Source: Paramarasmius palmivorus (Eukaryota; Basidiomycota; Agaricomycetes; Agaricales; Marasmiaceae). Taken from it: a DNA stretch of 64,000 nt. Shown here one piece after another: positions 34,558 to 47,077 of this stretch. The translations under genes and the position numbers were made by a program. The stretch lies in NCBI GenBank assembly GCA_037176845.1, contig JAYKXP010000052.1, forward strand, positions 330,830-394,829, written 5' to 3'. The notes under the pieces were generated by a model. That model did no database searches and was not told the origin of the DNA. It saw only the letters and a program-made list of their open reading frames with translations. Position 1 is the first letter of the stretch. The number at the start of each line of letters is the position of its first letter.

Positions 34558-35405
34558 TCATACAACACACCGATCAAGCGTAACGCCATCGGGCGAAGTA
34601 CCATCATGGGAAAGAATGAAGTTATTGACTGAAATATGTTTGATAGAAGAATCGAAGGGCATCGGATCGAAAGCAATGGATTTATCGCAATGAAGTCGCT
34701 CGTAGACAGCGTGTATATGCCTGTATGACGGCGGAAGTAAGTTGTTTACACAAAGGTGCAAGGGAACACGAACTACGAACCCGAGAACCTGCATTGCTTC
34801 GCCGTGGAGATCCCCCTCCGTCAGGACCTTGCTGTCCTGATAATCCACCAACATTGGGCCCATCCAAGGACGCCTGAGACCGTTGCCGAGAGTCTGAAGC
34901 ACTGACGTCGCAAATTCGTTGGACGGAAAACGATTATCTTCCGACTGCTCGAAGTAAACCACCACATAGTTTTCCGGAGGTTCCGTAAACATGTAGGTCT
35001 TTCGCAGGATTCTGGTACCAGCGTTTCCCTGCAACGAAGCGTCTAGATAGGGATAGAAGGCATTGTTATAAAGAGCACAGCGATCCATGTTCACGATACA
35101 AGGAACCCCACGCATAGGGAAGTAAAGCACCGACTACAAAAGGCAATCATTAACAGGACAGCGTAACATACGCGAAGCAAAACAACATACCTTTTGTCCT
35201 TCTAATTCCAGGTCCGACTGACACAAGAAAGGACGCATGTCCACGAGAACTTGACGCAGAAATTCCTATCGACAGGAAAATTTGTTAGCTTGCCGCTCCC
35301 CCTATCGACAGACGAGCAAACTGACCTTGCCATCGGCGTCCGTATCCCCAACGTTAACCGAAATGTCCAGAGAACCAAAGTCTTCATTGACGTACTAGAC
35401 AACAT
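34558..35405 (-). CDS. Hypothetical protein, 3 or more exons
   Basis: Exons read from about 35.40 kb: DFGSLDISVNVGDTDADGK, then EFLRQVLVDMRPFLCQSD to LELEGQK, then VLYFPMRGVPCIVNMDRCA through PPENYVVVYFEQSEDNRF to the stop at 34558. Introns are GTCAGT...GATAG and GTATGT...TTGTAG. A further intron may interrupt the last exon near 34.80 kb. The protein is globular by composition and matches no domain I can name. Upstream exons beyond 35.41 kb are likely. Confidence 0.45.
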
Positions 35406-35463
35406 GGATTTTACACCGGAAAACTCGCAGTGGCCGGGGAACTTACCATGTACAAGTCACTAG

Positions 35464-36982
35464 GAGTAGATGAAGTACGCTTCACCTGAGTAATCTATTA
35501 TATACCTGGTATTCTACCCGCCAGCCACGGATGTAACTGCAATCCGGAGTGCAAACGCAAACAATTAAGCGCTGCCTTCTTGTGATTCGATGTTAGACGC
35601 TAGTAGTGGTGTATCAAACCTAAATGTGCCCGCGATGAATCGACACTCACGGAAGGCTACTTACCAATCGATGGGAGCACAGACTTTTGCTTCTCGGCGA
35701 CAGTACGACACAAGCCGCGGACGGCTGTGGAAGGATCAAGTTACCGTACCAACGATCTGAATGAGAAGTATGCCTGCAAAAAAAAAAAAGGAATAAATCA
35801 ACTCGTCTCACGCTACAGGAGAGCGATTCCAACGGAGAAAAATATGAACAACGCTGATCGAGGGTCTGTCTGCAGACTAGCTTCGAGAAGTTAGGATGTA
35901 GGAAAGGAAACCAAGCAGGTTACCGTGAATATCACCATTACGAACTGACCGCCACAGGACAGCACACACTAGAACACCGGCAAGCATAGAAGATAGGCAA
36001 TGTATCAGCAGATTTCAATCGATCGCATACAATGCATTCCTCGGACCATGAGAACGGTGGCGGGCAGCCAAACCGAAGCGAGAATCAGCTGTCTAATCGA
36101 GCTTCTACCATGAGAAGACGTTCCTGTCAACGCTAGCGCAAAAACCGAGCAAGAAACTGCAGATCAACTGACGTGATCTGTTCGCCACTGCCATGACGCA
36201 ACACAGCAACTGCCGGCATCACATCCACCTCTATACCATGCGCCACATCCGACCTTCGAGATCGTTCGTTGCCTGATGCCTGAAAAGACGACTCAGTGTA
36301 TCAACACCACCCCTAACTCGAAAGTGGGAAAGGGAAGAAAAAAAAAAACGGAAAAGAGAACCTTCGTGGTTATCGTAGACACCCTCGATACCACGGATCA
36401 CGTCCAAACCCGCACGACCACTGACTACGATGAACGAGTGCACCATTCCATAAAGGTAAACAGCCAAGTAACAAAGCACTACCTGCACCTAATGCAGTAA
36501 GCCACTAAGCGAGGACACACGTACACGAATAGACTGTTCCGCAACTGTGCAGGTGCACGCCTCTAACATCAGAAGATGGATACCCGCCGATACACTAATG
36601 TCGAAAAAAAAGGTTCCCTGGCCAGGGCGGAACACCTTTTTAAGAGTCACCCCAGATTGTTCGGTCAATGACCCCTTTCGAGAAGCCTCTGACTTCTCTC
36701 GCGCCGGCAGACAACTAGCAGGGAAAAGTTAAAAAAACGCCAGACAAAACCGTCTGCCTATTTCTCCGATGCCGACGCACCTACGCGTCGCAAGGCCGCA
36801 AGATCCAGAAAAAAATGAATGGCGATGCTGTAAAAGAACCCCCCAGCGATACTCCAGAGCTAAAGTGCAAGATCGGAAAACGGTCGTAAACACCAGAACG
36901 GAAACCCGATAAGCTGAACTGAACTACCAACCGAGCTTTCGCTTCGAGTACCTCTTCGCACCTCCCACGAACAACGACAGGT
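35464..36982. other. No gene recognised
   Basis: About 1.5 kb of short ORFs with poly-A/poly-T runs (35780, 36345) and no ORF above 85 codons. The minus ORF at 36231-36488 and plus ORF at 36276-36500 occupy the same DNA and neither shows a domain. Confidence 0.4.
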
Positions 36983-37549
36983 ATGTATCATCTAGACACT
37001 TCTACTCAACTGTCAGCTCATACAAGGCTCGCAACGGAAGAAACAACAGAAAGAATAACACGAAGTGGACTTAACGAGCCTTCAGACTCCGCTAACCGAC
37101 TTGGTCCGTTCCACCCAGACACCTCCGCGACGACGATGCAGACGCGTAAGTATCAACGTCGTCGGAAGACAACACATAATGCTGACTACAGCAAATCAGA
37201 ATCTCTCACCATATCGCAGCAACTGAATACCCTCAGTCACAACCAAAAAAAAGCTGTACGCAAGCTCGTGGAGCACTTGCTCGTGACGGGTAAATACGTG
37301 TGATTTTTCGTCCGCAGAACGCATCTCACCAGTGGCACACCAGGTATCGACGACACAATTATCGAAATACTATCTCAGACCACGTTCATGATCGATCTGC
37401 CGTTCAACTTGATCCAAGACGATGAGACCAGCGACAAACGCGAGGGGATCGGAGGCGTGGATGCAGAGGAAAATCAGGAAAAGGAAACCATTAGCGAGAT
37501 TATCAGCGCAGACGCAGAGGAAGAGATAACCGAACAAACGGGAAATTAA
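36983..37549 (+). CDS. Hypothetical acidic protein, two exons
   Basis: Exon 1 encodes TRKYQRRRKTTHNADYSKSE then SLTISQQLNTLSHNQKKAVR; the second exon encodes TPGIDDTIIEILSQTTFMID and a strongly acidic tail (GVDAEENQEKETISEII, DAEEEITEQTGN) ending at 37549. The intron near 37290-37340 has GTAAATAC as donor and either CCGCAG or CACCAG as acceptor. The start could be Met at 36983 or an internal Met at 37138. It lies directly upstream of, and on the same strand as, the F-box-like gene at 37749, and might be part of it. Function unknown. Confidence 0.35.
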
Positions 37550-37748
37550 ACCGAAAAGCATGTATAGCAGTTTTTTTTTTTTTTTTGCAATTAGTAATAC
37601 AACACGTGTTCACCTGTGATATGTTGGTCTCGCTACACAAGGAAAACAACCTGTCTCTTGCCTCACAAACAACATACATGAACTTCGTAAAGTATTCCAT
37701 TGCGTTATATGGTATTGTACTGACATCCCGAAAAAACGCTCTACGCAG

Positions 37749-38881
37749 ACAAGGAATTATATCGATAAACAACAACAGCAACTACGCCTGCAGCAAAAAC
37801 GAAAGCAAAACCTGCACGACGAGTTAATAGGAGACATCCTCAGAGAAGTGATCCGTGAGGAAGGGAAAGGCCGCCACGTTCACCTTCTCACAATCAGCCG
37901 CGATATAGCGGAAGAGTAAGCAATTCGACGACCTCCGTAACACAACTCCGCATGACTGATCTATAATTCCCTAGACTATATGGAACCTTCTACAAAGACC
38001 TCGTCGTAACAGACCATCGAACTCTGGAGCTTTTGCTGCGGACGCTAACAAACGATTCCAAAAGAGCAACCTATACAAAAACACTCTACATCCGATTCGG
38101 ATGTACATCGAAAGTTGTATCCAGTAGCAGTCATCCAGCATGCCCCCTCCCACAACAAACACCATTGCCGTGCAGATTCAAAGACAAAGGATCTTGCTGC
38201 CACCTCAGACAAGATGACATACCCGACCTGCACCAACTCGCCATCCTCTGCAGGTCATACCTCACAACATTCATCATTCACAGCAACCGACCTTGCCCCG
38301 AATCACGAAGAATCCTGCATAACTTGAAGTTCCCGAAAGTCTCATACGTGGAAGCGCCAGTCGAAGCGCTCATAGGACCATCTACCAGCGTACCATTCCC
38401 TCGCGTAACGCAAATGCGACTTTCCGTGATCGGCGACTCCACGGCACGGAGACTCGTAGACCAACACAACTTCCAGGGATATGCTCGTCTTCAGAGGATG
38501 CTACTGTCCTACTGGGACGTCGACAGCGATACCATGGAAGACATCATCGACCACCTTCGCGCACCGCCAGACATAATCAGCGTAGGCTTGGAGAGGGATC
38601 GAGGTTGTAAACTTCCTTGCTCCGAGCCGTTCCTGTTGTCCGTGCTACCTATCCGATGGCTGACAGCCGTGATGTCCCCAGAAGGAATGGACATCGTGTT
38701 TAGCCGCTGGGAAGAATATGTTCAACAAGACCCCTCGGGTCGATTAGTCAGCCTCGAAGAAGCTCTAGACAACGCATTCACGATCAACACGGAACCCGGG
38801 GATGCAATTTGGTCGGAAATGGACATTCAACTTCGACGAAAGAATAACTACATACATTCTGCGCGTTTGTACCATACCTGA
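37749..38881 (+). CDS. F-box/LRR-like hypothetical protein
   Basis: Two exons, 37749-37915 and 37975-38881, around a 59-bp intron (GTAAGC...CCCTAG); the phases agree and the joined frame reads ISRDIAEELYGTFYKDLVVT. The N-terminal helix LHDELIGDILREVIREE followed by a second helix resembles the F-box-like start of many agaricomycete LRR proteins, usually substrate adaptors for SCF ubiquitin ligases. Regularly spaced beta-strand segments (VSYVEAPVEALIG, VTQMRLSVIGDSTARRL) follow. The true start is upstream of an acceptor at 37748 and was not found. Confidence 0.5.
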
Positions 38882-39090
38882 TTGTGAAACACTCCCGCCT
38901 AGCAGGAAGATGTCGAACGAGACGTAACGCCTAATGATAGAAGAGGCTAAAATCCAACAACAAATGTCGAAGATATAACACCACGCAGGCAACCAAAGCA
39001 AAGTATGTGCCGATACAGACTATAACGAAACTCCTAGTACGGAAGTAACAGAACGCCAACTGAGTCACAACCACTCCTTGTCATGCAGTC

Positions 39091-39798
39091 TCAAATACGA
39101 AAGCCAAGCAGCAGTTCATCGAACACTGCAATATAAATCAGCGTCCTATATCTCAGAATGAACATATTCGACTTACCTGAGTTGGCGCTTTCAACCAAAT
39201 TGGCTCCATGCACCACCTGAACACCCAAAAAGCGTGCCAGAGCACCCACGAGCCAATTGAGGGTATAGGTGTCGTACAGAGTCGACATGGGATCCACTTG
39301 AGAATCGCGATCAAGGAGCAGATATCCCTGCAACCTCACAACTTCAACCGCCCACAGACGACTGATAGAAATGGAAGACAGGTCGCGTTCCGTGGTACTT
39401 TCGCCAGGCGGGCACTCTGCTAACCGAGTGATGTACATGCGAAGTTGATCACCTTCGATAGCCGCACCCAGTGACTCCAACACCGTGTTCACGTTACGAC
39501 GGAACCGTTCAGTGAGAATCGCGACGTCGGGATAACGCTTCTGAAAGTGAATCGGGAACTCCTTCATACACGTTAACGATGAAATCACGATGACACAGGG
39601 AAAACTTACAGCAAAGTTCCGAAGGAGAAACATCTCCATCTGCTTGGCCCGGTTGTTCTGGACACCACGAATTGACCCCAACAGACCGTTCTGCATACGC
39701 GGATAGGATTCAACCAAACGACAAAAAAATTCCTGGTGCACAGGAACGGATGCAGACAGGAGCATATGGAAATCGCTGTCAGACATTGACTGCGCCAT
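39091..39798 (-). CDS. Hypothetical protein, 202 aa (paralogue of 41761-42473)
   Basis: Three exons: 39610-39798, 39177-39561 and 39091-39125, total 609 nt, in frame throughout. Exon 1 reads SVPVHQEFFCRLVESYPRMQ; exon 2 starts EFPIHFQKRYPDVAILTERF. The partner gene on the plus strand has the same exon 1 length (189 nt), intron phases 0 and 1 at matching places, and similar sequence (SIPAHQEHFNRVIEAYPRA; EFPIAM...PLLTQRF). Conservation of structure with strong sequence drift argues that both were functional. The conserved core ends in CPPGESTTERDLSSIS, matched by CPPGANATERNLADID. No domain recognised; mostly helical. Confidence 0.7.
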   Translation of the reverse strand: MAQSMSDSDFHMLLSASVPVHQEFFCRLVESYPRMQNGLLGSIRGVQNNRAKQMEMFLLRNFAVSFPCVIVISSLTCMKEFPIHFQKRYPDVAILTERFRRNVNTVLESLGAAIEGDQLRMYITRLAECPPGESTTERDLSSISISRLWAVEVVRLQGYLLLDRDSQVDPMSTLYDTYTLNWLVGALARFLGVQVVHGANLVESANSGKSNMFILRYRTLIYIAVFDELLLGFRI

Positions 39799-40144
39799 GG
39801 AATAGAGATGGTCTATTCTTCCGCAGCGAGGTCATTTTATACGACGAAGCACAAAATGCACTTCCATTATTGTATCGGAAGACTCACACGATATGTACGC
39901 AAATACTGGACCCAAAACCGTGACCACGATCGCCCCAAGTAGTGATTAACTTCGACGCCCCGACGCCAACCCAGGCACGAAAAAAAAAGCGAGCCCCGTT
40001 GCCACAGGACGAATACAGCAGGCGAAACCCGAACAAGGATACCGAAACAGTCCTGAACTAACACAAACACAGAAACTGTACAGAGCCACGTAAACGCGGA
40101 GACGATATCGATAGAAACATTGCGAACAAACTTTACACACTCCA

Positions 40145-41299
40145 CTATCTAACCAAAACCGACCCTTCCCCGTGAAAAACTTGTTCGATCGCGGACCTGG
40201 ATCTGACGAAGTCCGTAGCAGTGTCCCAAAACGCGTCCAGCGATGGCCTGTCCTCCACGACGTGTGTGAGTGCGCACAAATACTCCAATTCGCGCGTACC
40301 ACAGTAAACGAACAACCTAGGATTCCCAAAGACCGGAATGAACACCTTCGGGTGAAAAGTACGTCCCACGTAGAGCTCGTGGTTGACCACCTGCCCAGGG
40401 GCACGCAAAAGAGCTATGACCGAACACCCTGCTGGCGGTATAAACCGACGAAGGAAATGGTGAACATTGAACTCCCAATCGCGACCAGTGAGAGACACCC
40501 CAACCTCCGGGATGCCCCTAAGATGACTGAAATCCAGTACAGGATAGTCCTCGTCAGGAACACCCCAGGTACATTGTATGCAGAGTCTTTCCAACGAAGG
40601 CCAGTTCTTATCCATTGCAGCCACGGTCAAGCGCGTGACCCTCGTATTCCGACTACGGGAGTCAAACGCCCGATAGAAATGTCTCAGGCGAGCATGCAAC
40701 GCAATAGTAGTGGGTACGTCCAAAAGCACATAATGAGGTGCCTCCAACACTCGAAGTCTGCGAAAAACGTTGGTCCTAACTGCGTGTATAACGTCTGGGT
40801 GGACCCATGTGCTGAGCATCAGCACCTCCACCGACCCGGAAACAGCAGCCAACACGTCAGGAATATCGGAGGCCGCACCGAACGTGTAAGGAAGATCTAC
40901 ATCGAGAGGCGGGATAGCGGAGAAATTGAGACAAAGAGACCGAACAAGGGTGGACAGATAGGGATTTTCCGCGAATGTACGACGAAGTCTCGCAAGTCTC
41001 GACGGCGAGGAGATGTCAAGCTTCCCATACACCACGGGAAACAAGCTGCCAACGACGATGTAAGCATAACAAAGTAAAGGCTCTCATGTAGGACAATACA
41101 AAACACACGTTTCATTATAACCCCGTTGAAGCAACAGCGCCGTAACAACACCTTCACCGTCTGCTTTAGCATCTTCAATGAAGATACCAAGTATTTGCAC
41201 TGCAATTTCGAACAGCAGGGGCCCCTTATCACCCGTCCGGGGGTCGTTAGACGTCGGCTCAGAGTCAGATTTGGTCGCACACAGACCGACCGAAGACAT
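40145..41299 (-). CDS. F-box-like/LRR hypothetical protein, 2 exons
   Basis: Exon 1 (41111-41299) encodes MSSVGLCATKSDSEP and the F-box-like helix GPLLFEIAVQILGIFIEDA; exon 2 (40145-41045) continues LFPVVYGKLDISSPSRLARL, the common 'LF..VYGKLDI' turn seen after F-box-like helices in agaricomycete proteins. The 65-bp intron is GTGTGT...TGGCAG, phase 2. Leucine-rich, beta-strand-like segments (VEVLMLSTWVH, VTRLTVAAMDK, LERLCIQCTW) run to the C-terminus. It probably acts as a ubiquitin-ligase adaptor, by family analogy only. It lies between the two diverging paralogues at 39.1-39.8 and 41.8-42.5 kb. Confidence 0.65.
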
Positions 41300-41760
41300 T
41301 AACCATCGCTCTCTGCAATCAATTTAGTACTTATACGAAGCTGGAAGACGAGCCTACGTACTTACCGCGAGCAAGGCAACCGAAGAAAACATGGAGAAAA
41401 CAGGACAAGGAACGGGAATGAAGTCGACAAGACAGACCAAATCACCGTACGTAATTTACCGAGGTCACTACAGCACGCCGCTTCGGCAGATCAGGTTCGG
41501 AGATTGCCAGACCCGCGCTTTCCCTTTCGCGACAACAAACTTTCTTCAGAGTTCAGAACCAAACCATCACCGAAGTCAACCTTACACAGGTGGAAATCGG
41601 GACCCACGATGTAACGTTTACTCCGGCATTGATACCCAAACAGACGTAAAAGGCGGAGGCGTTCCAGCAGGAGAAACCCCTCAGTCATCTACACTTCAGA
41701 GTCGCAGACAGACAGAGACGACCTCACATAATATCCCTGGCTTCCACCACCCCAGAAACG

Positions 41761-42473
41761 ATGACCACGCAAACAGACGAAGAAGAATGGGCAAATTTTC
41801 TTTCAGTTTCCATTCCAGCACACCAAGAGCATTTTAACCGAGTAATAGAGGCTTACCCCCGGGCCAATTCTACACTGTTGGGAAGTCTCAGCGGAAACGC
41901 AGATAGGGACTCGATGGAAAGGGAGCTGTTCGTCCTTCGAAACTTGGCTGTACGATATATCGTCGCTAAACCCCACTGGGTTTTATCTTTATCGAAAAAC
42001 GAGACTGACGCAGCAACTAGGAATTTCCCATTGCGATGCAACGAAACACCCCTGAAATCCCCCTTCTCACCCAACGTTTCCGCAAAAACGTCGAACTGGT
42101 GATAGACACCATCTCTTCCATACTCCCACCTGGACCACACGTGGAAGACGTGAAAGAAGCCATGCGATGTCCACCCGGAGCGAACGCCACTGAAAGAAAC
42201 CTCGCCGACATCGACACGGTACTACTGTGGTGCGCCGAAATAACTCGACTCAAGTCTTGTCTCAGAAATCCCCGTGGGAGAGGATACGAAGCAGTACCCA
42301 TCGACACTGCTACGTACTTGTGGATGCGAGCAGAAATAGCACCGATGTTCGGCATCCCTCATATCGACGACAACGACGCAAGTGCTGTAGCCGACATACG
42401 TGAGCATCCCTCCTAGTCAAACTCAGAATCGAAATTTCTTACGCCGTAAACAGTGCTATCCACGCTCTCCTAA
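41761..42473 (+). CDS. Hypothetical protein, 195 aa (paralogue of 39091-39798)
   Basis: Three exons: 41761-41949, 42021-42399 and 42454-42473, total 588 nt, in frame. Starts MTTQTDEEEWANFLSVS. See the paralogue for the shared motifs. The first intron uses a GTACGA donor and ends in AACTAG; the second is GTGAGC...AAACAG. The last exon encodes only six codons (LLSTLS after the split codon) against eleven in the partner. The pair diverge in orientation, so the duplication was inverted or followed by rearrangement. Function unknown. Confidence 0.65.
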
Positions 42474-42804
42474 ACTGCAGGATACATGTACGCGTATCTC
42501 GAAATGTAGCATTAGATTGAGTGGCGCCAAATAAACGATCGTTTGTCAATACGTGAGCACCTGATTGAACTGCCAACAACGACCTCACAGCACATCCTAA
42601 CGACCCTTGCAACATATCCCGTCCTGAAGATCGACCTTGAAAGATGAATTTAAGGTTGAGTTAAGGTGACGACGACGGTAACGCGGAACATCACAATCAA
42701 TTACACGACTACTTGTTACCTGCCTGAAACTCGCATTGTCGCTACACATTCTACATCGCACAGCGACAATCGCCGTCGCAAATACAGGAACACCACGCGC
42801 AATA

Positions 42805-43642
42805 CTTCAGTCCCGTCCTTCAAGCGACACCAACACTCCCATCCACACGTCCCAAAATCTCATTACACCTCTTCAACAGAATCGTAGCCTTTGTCGCTTC
42901 CGCGATGCCCCGTACTAAATGAGAACAAAGAAGTCAGACAACCCATAAATACCTAAAAAGTAAGGGAGGATACGAATACACAGGCAGACAGAAGTAACGA
43001 AACAACAACGCATACCGTACGCAAAATCTTCCACAGGAACTACACCATCGGCAATTAAAGCAAGCTGGATAAGGCGCTTAATCTTGGGCATACGCCATTC
43101 GTTGGCGAGTCGGAGAACCTCCAGCATGTGCGTCAAACCCGAGCAACGTTCGAGCGTGTTCGTTGACAAACACGGAAAAAGAAGTCTGCTGATAATACCG
43201 TCAGGACGATCCAACCGATACACCAACTCTGCACAACCGGATACGTGAGACGACTATAAAGGAAACTGGTACCAACCAATGACTCACCCAGAACCGTACC
43301 AACCACATCGCGACTGTAACCCCACAGATTTATCTGAACATAGTCGAAAGTGGCACCGTCGACAGTGGCACACTGAGAAACGTCGGAAAAATGACCGCTT
43401 GAAATACACATTAACGGAGCCGGAACTTCGAACTCGTAGTCCTCTCCATTCACCAGGATCTGAAATTCGTATTCTCGACCACGACGATAATGATACCGAG
43501 GTTGAGGATTATCGGTAAACATAGTCCGGACGGTTTCCCGCATGGCCTCCAAAACACTGTCCATAGCAGTAGGGACGGTCGTGGATGTATCAGAAGGAGC
43601 AGGCAGATTGGTTTGATCGGTCAGAGCGTCCGAGTTGTACAT
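42805..43642 (-). CDS. BTB/POZ-domain protein
   Basis: Starts MYNSDALTDQTNLPAPSDTS at 43642. A BTB fold is suggested by YEFQILVNGEDYEFEVPAP (the domain's first strands, 'V.V.g..f.vp..ll...S..F'), MCISSGHFSDV, a hydrophobic YVQINLWGYSRDVVGTVLG, and in a later exon GLTHMLEVLRLANEWRMPKI followed by KRLIQLALI, the helix that normally closes BTB domains in these fungal proteins. A final exon near 42.80-42.91 kb reads RGIAEATKATILLKRCNEIL. Introns at about 43.2-43.3 and 42.92-43.03 kb. BTB proteins dimerise and often link CUL3 ligases or chromatin; which applies here is unknown. Lies among other putative interaction proteins. Confidence 0.55.
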
Positions 43643-44009
43643 AGTTGCAAGCGACCCACCAGCATCATGCGTACAATATAAGAAGAAATCAGAAACCGAA
43701 GATTACTTCAAAGGCGCCAACACAGAAAGCAACCCCTGGAAACCGCCGATTGAATCGCATGGAAGCGATCTCAGCACAACGAGGTTACTCGTGAACTTTA
43801 CCGCCCATCCGTCAAGTAACGGCACAAACCTTCTGTCACATCCACTACAAACTAAAGCGTGAAGGTAAACTCGATTCCTTCCTAGATCGAACGCAACGCA
43901 CCTAAACAAACCCGAATAACTAATAGCAGCGATTCAGCAGCCAAAAAGAACAACACGTCAATCCGCAACGGGTAAACACAACCTTTCGTTATACACATCC
44001 GAGTCCCCA

Positions 44010-44645
44010 TCATCGGGTGTCCGAGTCAGAGTCGGAGTCAGATACACTATTACACACTTCACACACAACAGACGCGTCATTCGATGCACCACAAGGAAGA
44101 CAGGTCCATGCACAACCCTCTGCAATCAAGCGAACCCTCTCCTCCTTCGTAGTATAACAGACGAGATCCTTGTCCCAATCATCCAATGCCGGGACCTTCA
44201 ACAGCATAACAACAGCTACCACCCCGTCTACACCCAACAAAAGGTCAGATCAAGGGACAGGTGGACGACCAAGTACACACGTTCTTCTACTTTTCGAAGC
44301 AGTGACTTCACGGTTTCTAGCTGGCTGGGGCTGAAACTGCCAAGCTTAGCAGCTGGAAAACACAGGTGTTCAGTATAGCCGATTCAAAGAAAACGAAAAA
44401 AAAAATAGCAATAACAAATAAATAATAGAAACCCGAACCCACTCACACAATTCATTCATGTATGAGAACTCTGCAACCGGTATCCAGCCTTTACAGAAGC
44501 GAAGCGCCGTCTTAGCATCGACATCGACTTCCAAACCGGCATGCAAGTCAGGCGGATCTCCATCAACGGAGAAACTGGAAGGAGTTTGAGGCTCAGAGCC
44601 CGGTGAAGACGAACGACTGTGTAGCGACGAATCGAAAGTAGACAT
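44010..44645 (-). CDS. RanBP2-type zinc-finger hypothetical protein (paralogue of 47078-47607)
   Basis: Starts MSTFDSSLHSRSSSPGSEPQ at 44645, with a Ser/Pro-rich leader, then KGWIPVAEFSYMNELCE before an intron (GTGAGT...). Next LGSFSPSQLETVKSLLRKVE and, after another intron, VVAVVMLLKVPALDDWDKDL. The C-terminus carries WTCLPCGASNDASVVCEVC, the W-x-C-x2-C-x10-C-x2-C pattern of RanBP2 (RBZ) zinc fingers, which bind Ran, ubiquitin or RNA. It ends in an SDSDSD acidic tail. The segment PVAEFSY resembles PVEDFAY in the neighbouring BTB gene. Confidence 0.6.
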
Positions 44646-44664
44646 AAGTCACCAAGAGAACAAG

Positions 44665-44697
44665 TACCTCTTATATATGTATATATATATGTATACG
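44665..44697. repeat. TA-rich microsatellite
   Basis: Runs of (TA)n broken by TG (tatatatgtatatatata) between the RBZ gene and the MYND gene. Simple sequence, no function inferred. Confidence 0.7.
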
Positions 44698-44805
44698 ACG
44701 AGCACGGATACAAACAACGTGCTGCAGGTTGAAGGAAAAGAGTGAAATAATGAAATTTTGTAGAAGGGGGCCAACACAACAACCGAACAACGTTTCCTTC
44801 GCCCG

Positions 44806-46878
44806 TCACACCAGTAGCAGGGGAGGATCAACCTCCACGGAGATATACCAGGTCCAAACAACGTCGTTTTGCCTCGGGCACTCGACGACAATCAGATCAC
44901 GATTCGAGAACCCCGATGGAGCCTCTGGTATAGATTTATCGGCATAACCACGTCGCGAACCCAGTCTAAGCACCGCTAAATCGTCGGAACAGTCCACAAC
45001 TACCAACTGCGAGGCAGAGCAGGAAGCGCGTAAAGCAACCAAATCGCTTTCACGCCGCCCAAGGAAGTCGCGAACAAAAAACCGAATTAGACCACGATCC
45101 ACACGCAAGGGTGCAAGCTCCCCGGCTGAAAACGGCAAAGTCAGTAGCTGAAACCCTTTCACGCCAACGAACAACTCGCCTTTCTGCGCACGTCGACTGT
45201 CTCCACATAGAAGTCGATGTCCAGCCCGCCAATCCTTGCGCTGACAAACTTTGCCACAGTACAATTTTACGCAGCAACCACTACAAAGTCGAAACTTCGG
45301 AAACGGAACCGACTCCTCCTAAAGAAGAACGACGTAAGTAAGAAAGAACACGGGAGGAGAGCGCCGATTTACCTCTTCCTTTGCCCGGCGACTGGCACAC
45401 TGAGAAAAATAAACCACAGAAGGAACATCAGAGATAAATCGAAATTCACAATGACCTACGACATAGATCCACCACTCACCTTAACGTAAGAACACGTGGT
45501 CGCACAAATGTCACCGTAAATCGAGGTCTTGTACCCAACTGCAACCTCACCAAGAGTGGAAACAACGTCCGTCCATTCACCCCACGACAGAAGGACCTCT
45601 GGGCCCAAAGGAGCACCACGAGCCATCTCCTTCTGCACCAAACGCCGAATAGAGGGCGTCAACAAATGGGGCACCAACGCACAAAGCAACTCGTCGCACT
45701 CCTTCACCAAGTCCATCCGAAACTCCGTGGAAATGACGTACTCCGACCTCCGCTTCTCCAAAGCGACAAACGCGCCTACATCCATTACTGCACGAAGTAA
45801 ACCAACCCGGAGTGCGTCCAATACCCACCTTCCACCGCCTGCAATACCAGCCAACTCGCACATAAACTGGACAACAAGACACAACGCTCGACCACACGCA
45901 TCGGCGTCGATAGAGCGAAGCGCCAACGGGGAACCAAGAGGGTAATGAGCGAGCTCTTCGACCAGCTTCCGCATGCAGAGCGAAAACCATTTCCCTGCGT
46001 TAGCCAATCGTACGCCGGCATCGCGTACCTCATACAACTGCAAGACAACAGCAACCAGGGCGTGAAACTCCAGCACGACATCCAGCACGGATTCGTCGCG
46101 AGACATGGTGACCACTCTTCCGACTGCCAAGCCGACGAAATCAACGGACGGACGAACCAACAACACAGTCCTCAAGTTTCGGAGTAGTTCTTCGCCTTGG
46201 AATAACTCTGCCTTCCAGAAAGGGTGAATCATCACGGCAACTCCAGCAGAAAGCATCGCTCCGTCGACAAGGAGTGCACCGTATGTCAGCTGCACGGTGA
46301 GACGAGCGAAATCGGAAGACGATTTCAGGAGACGAGAAACATCCGACCCGGGGTAGACCTCAGCGAAAACGCGTGCCAAGTCGAAGATGGCGTGGAGAAT
46401 CCTATTGTACCAGATGGCCGAGCATAACGAAGCAGGTATGGACCTCGAAGAGGCAAAGGAGGGACACCACAAATGGAGCCCAAGAAACCATTTGTGAAGC
46501 GAGCCCCACGTCCCTGCCTCACTCTTACCCGGAAAGGTCACGACCGCACGAGCAGCCGAGAGTGGACTGGGCCGGAGATACACACAATACGCCTCCAACG
46601 CCACAACAGCCTGCAGGCATCGAGAGACAATGAAGGACTCCGTATCAGTGGAACCAGGAACTTTACGAGCCAGTGTCCTCCCAACCTCCACCAAAAGGTC
46701 CGAATGACCTATCCTAGCCAATCCAACCAGGTAGTCGGAATACCGTGACGACATGTCGAGCGCAATACCTAGATAACTACTCAGGCGTATTCCACGAGAC
46801 GGAAATGCCAAAACAGTACAACACTCACCAGGAAAAAATAGGAAAGGTCTTCCTGCATTCCTCGAACGGGAGCTCCAT
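44806..46878 (-). CDS. MYND-type zinc-finger protein
   Basis: Likely start at ATG 46878 (MELPFEECRKTFP) with a short first exon to 46829; exon 2 to 45480; a 27-nt exon (CASRRAKEE); and a last exon to 44806. All junctions keep phase. The long helical body (about 430 aa) is uncharacterised. The finger reads CATTCSYVKC...FRLCSGCCVKLYCGKVC followed by QRKDWRAGHRLLC, the C-x2-C / YC-x3-CQ..DW..H...C pattern of MYND domains, which bind proline-rich partners. The sequence after the finger reaches a stop at 44806 and includes two similar SxxxLVxLRxS(C) and LVVVDCSDDLAVLRL strands. A typical member of the large agaricomycete MYND family. Confidence 0.8.
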
Positions 46879-47077
46879 TCTTAAGCAACAGTCGCAGCGA
46901 AAATCCCGACCCGAACACCGACTCTGATACCCGTTACGACAACGTCAAACACGCTCACACATCTGAGATCCAAACGCAAGAACAAACACTTCATTCTGAT
47001 TCGGGAAAAGGCATGCACATGTGCTCAAAAAAGAAAGGGCTCGAGCAGAAGGGAAACCCAAAACGACAGGCCGCCCC

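Noticed and set aside
45529..46633. Plus-strand ORFs opposite the MYND gene
   Set aside because: Antisense shadows; no domain, whereas the minus strand gives a complete MYND finger after splicing.
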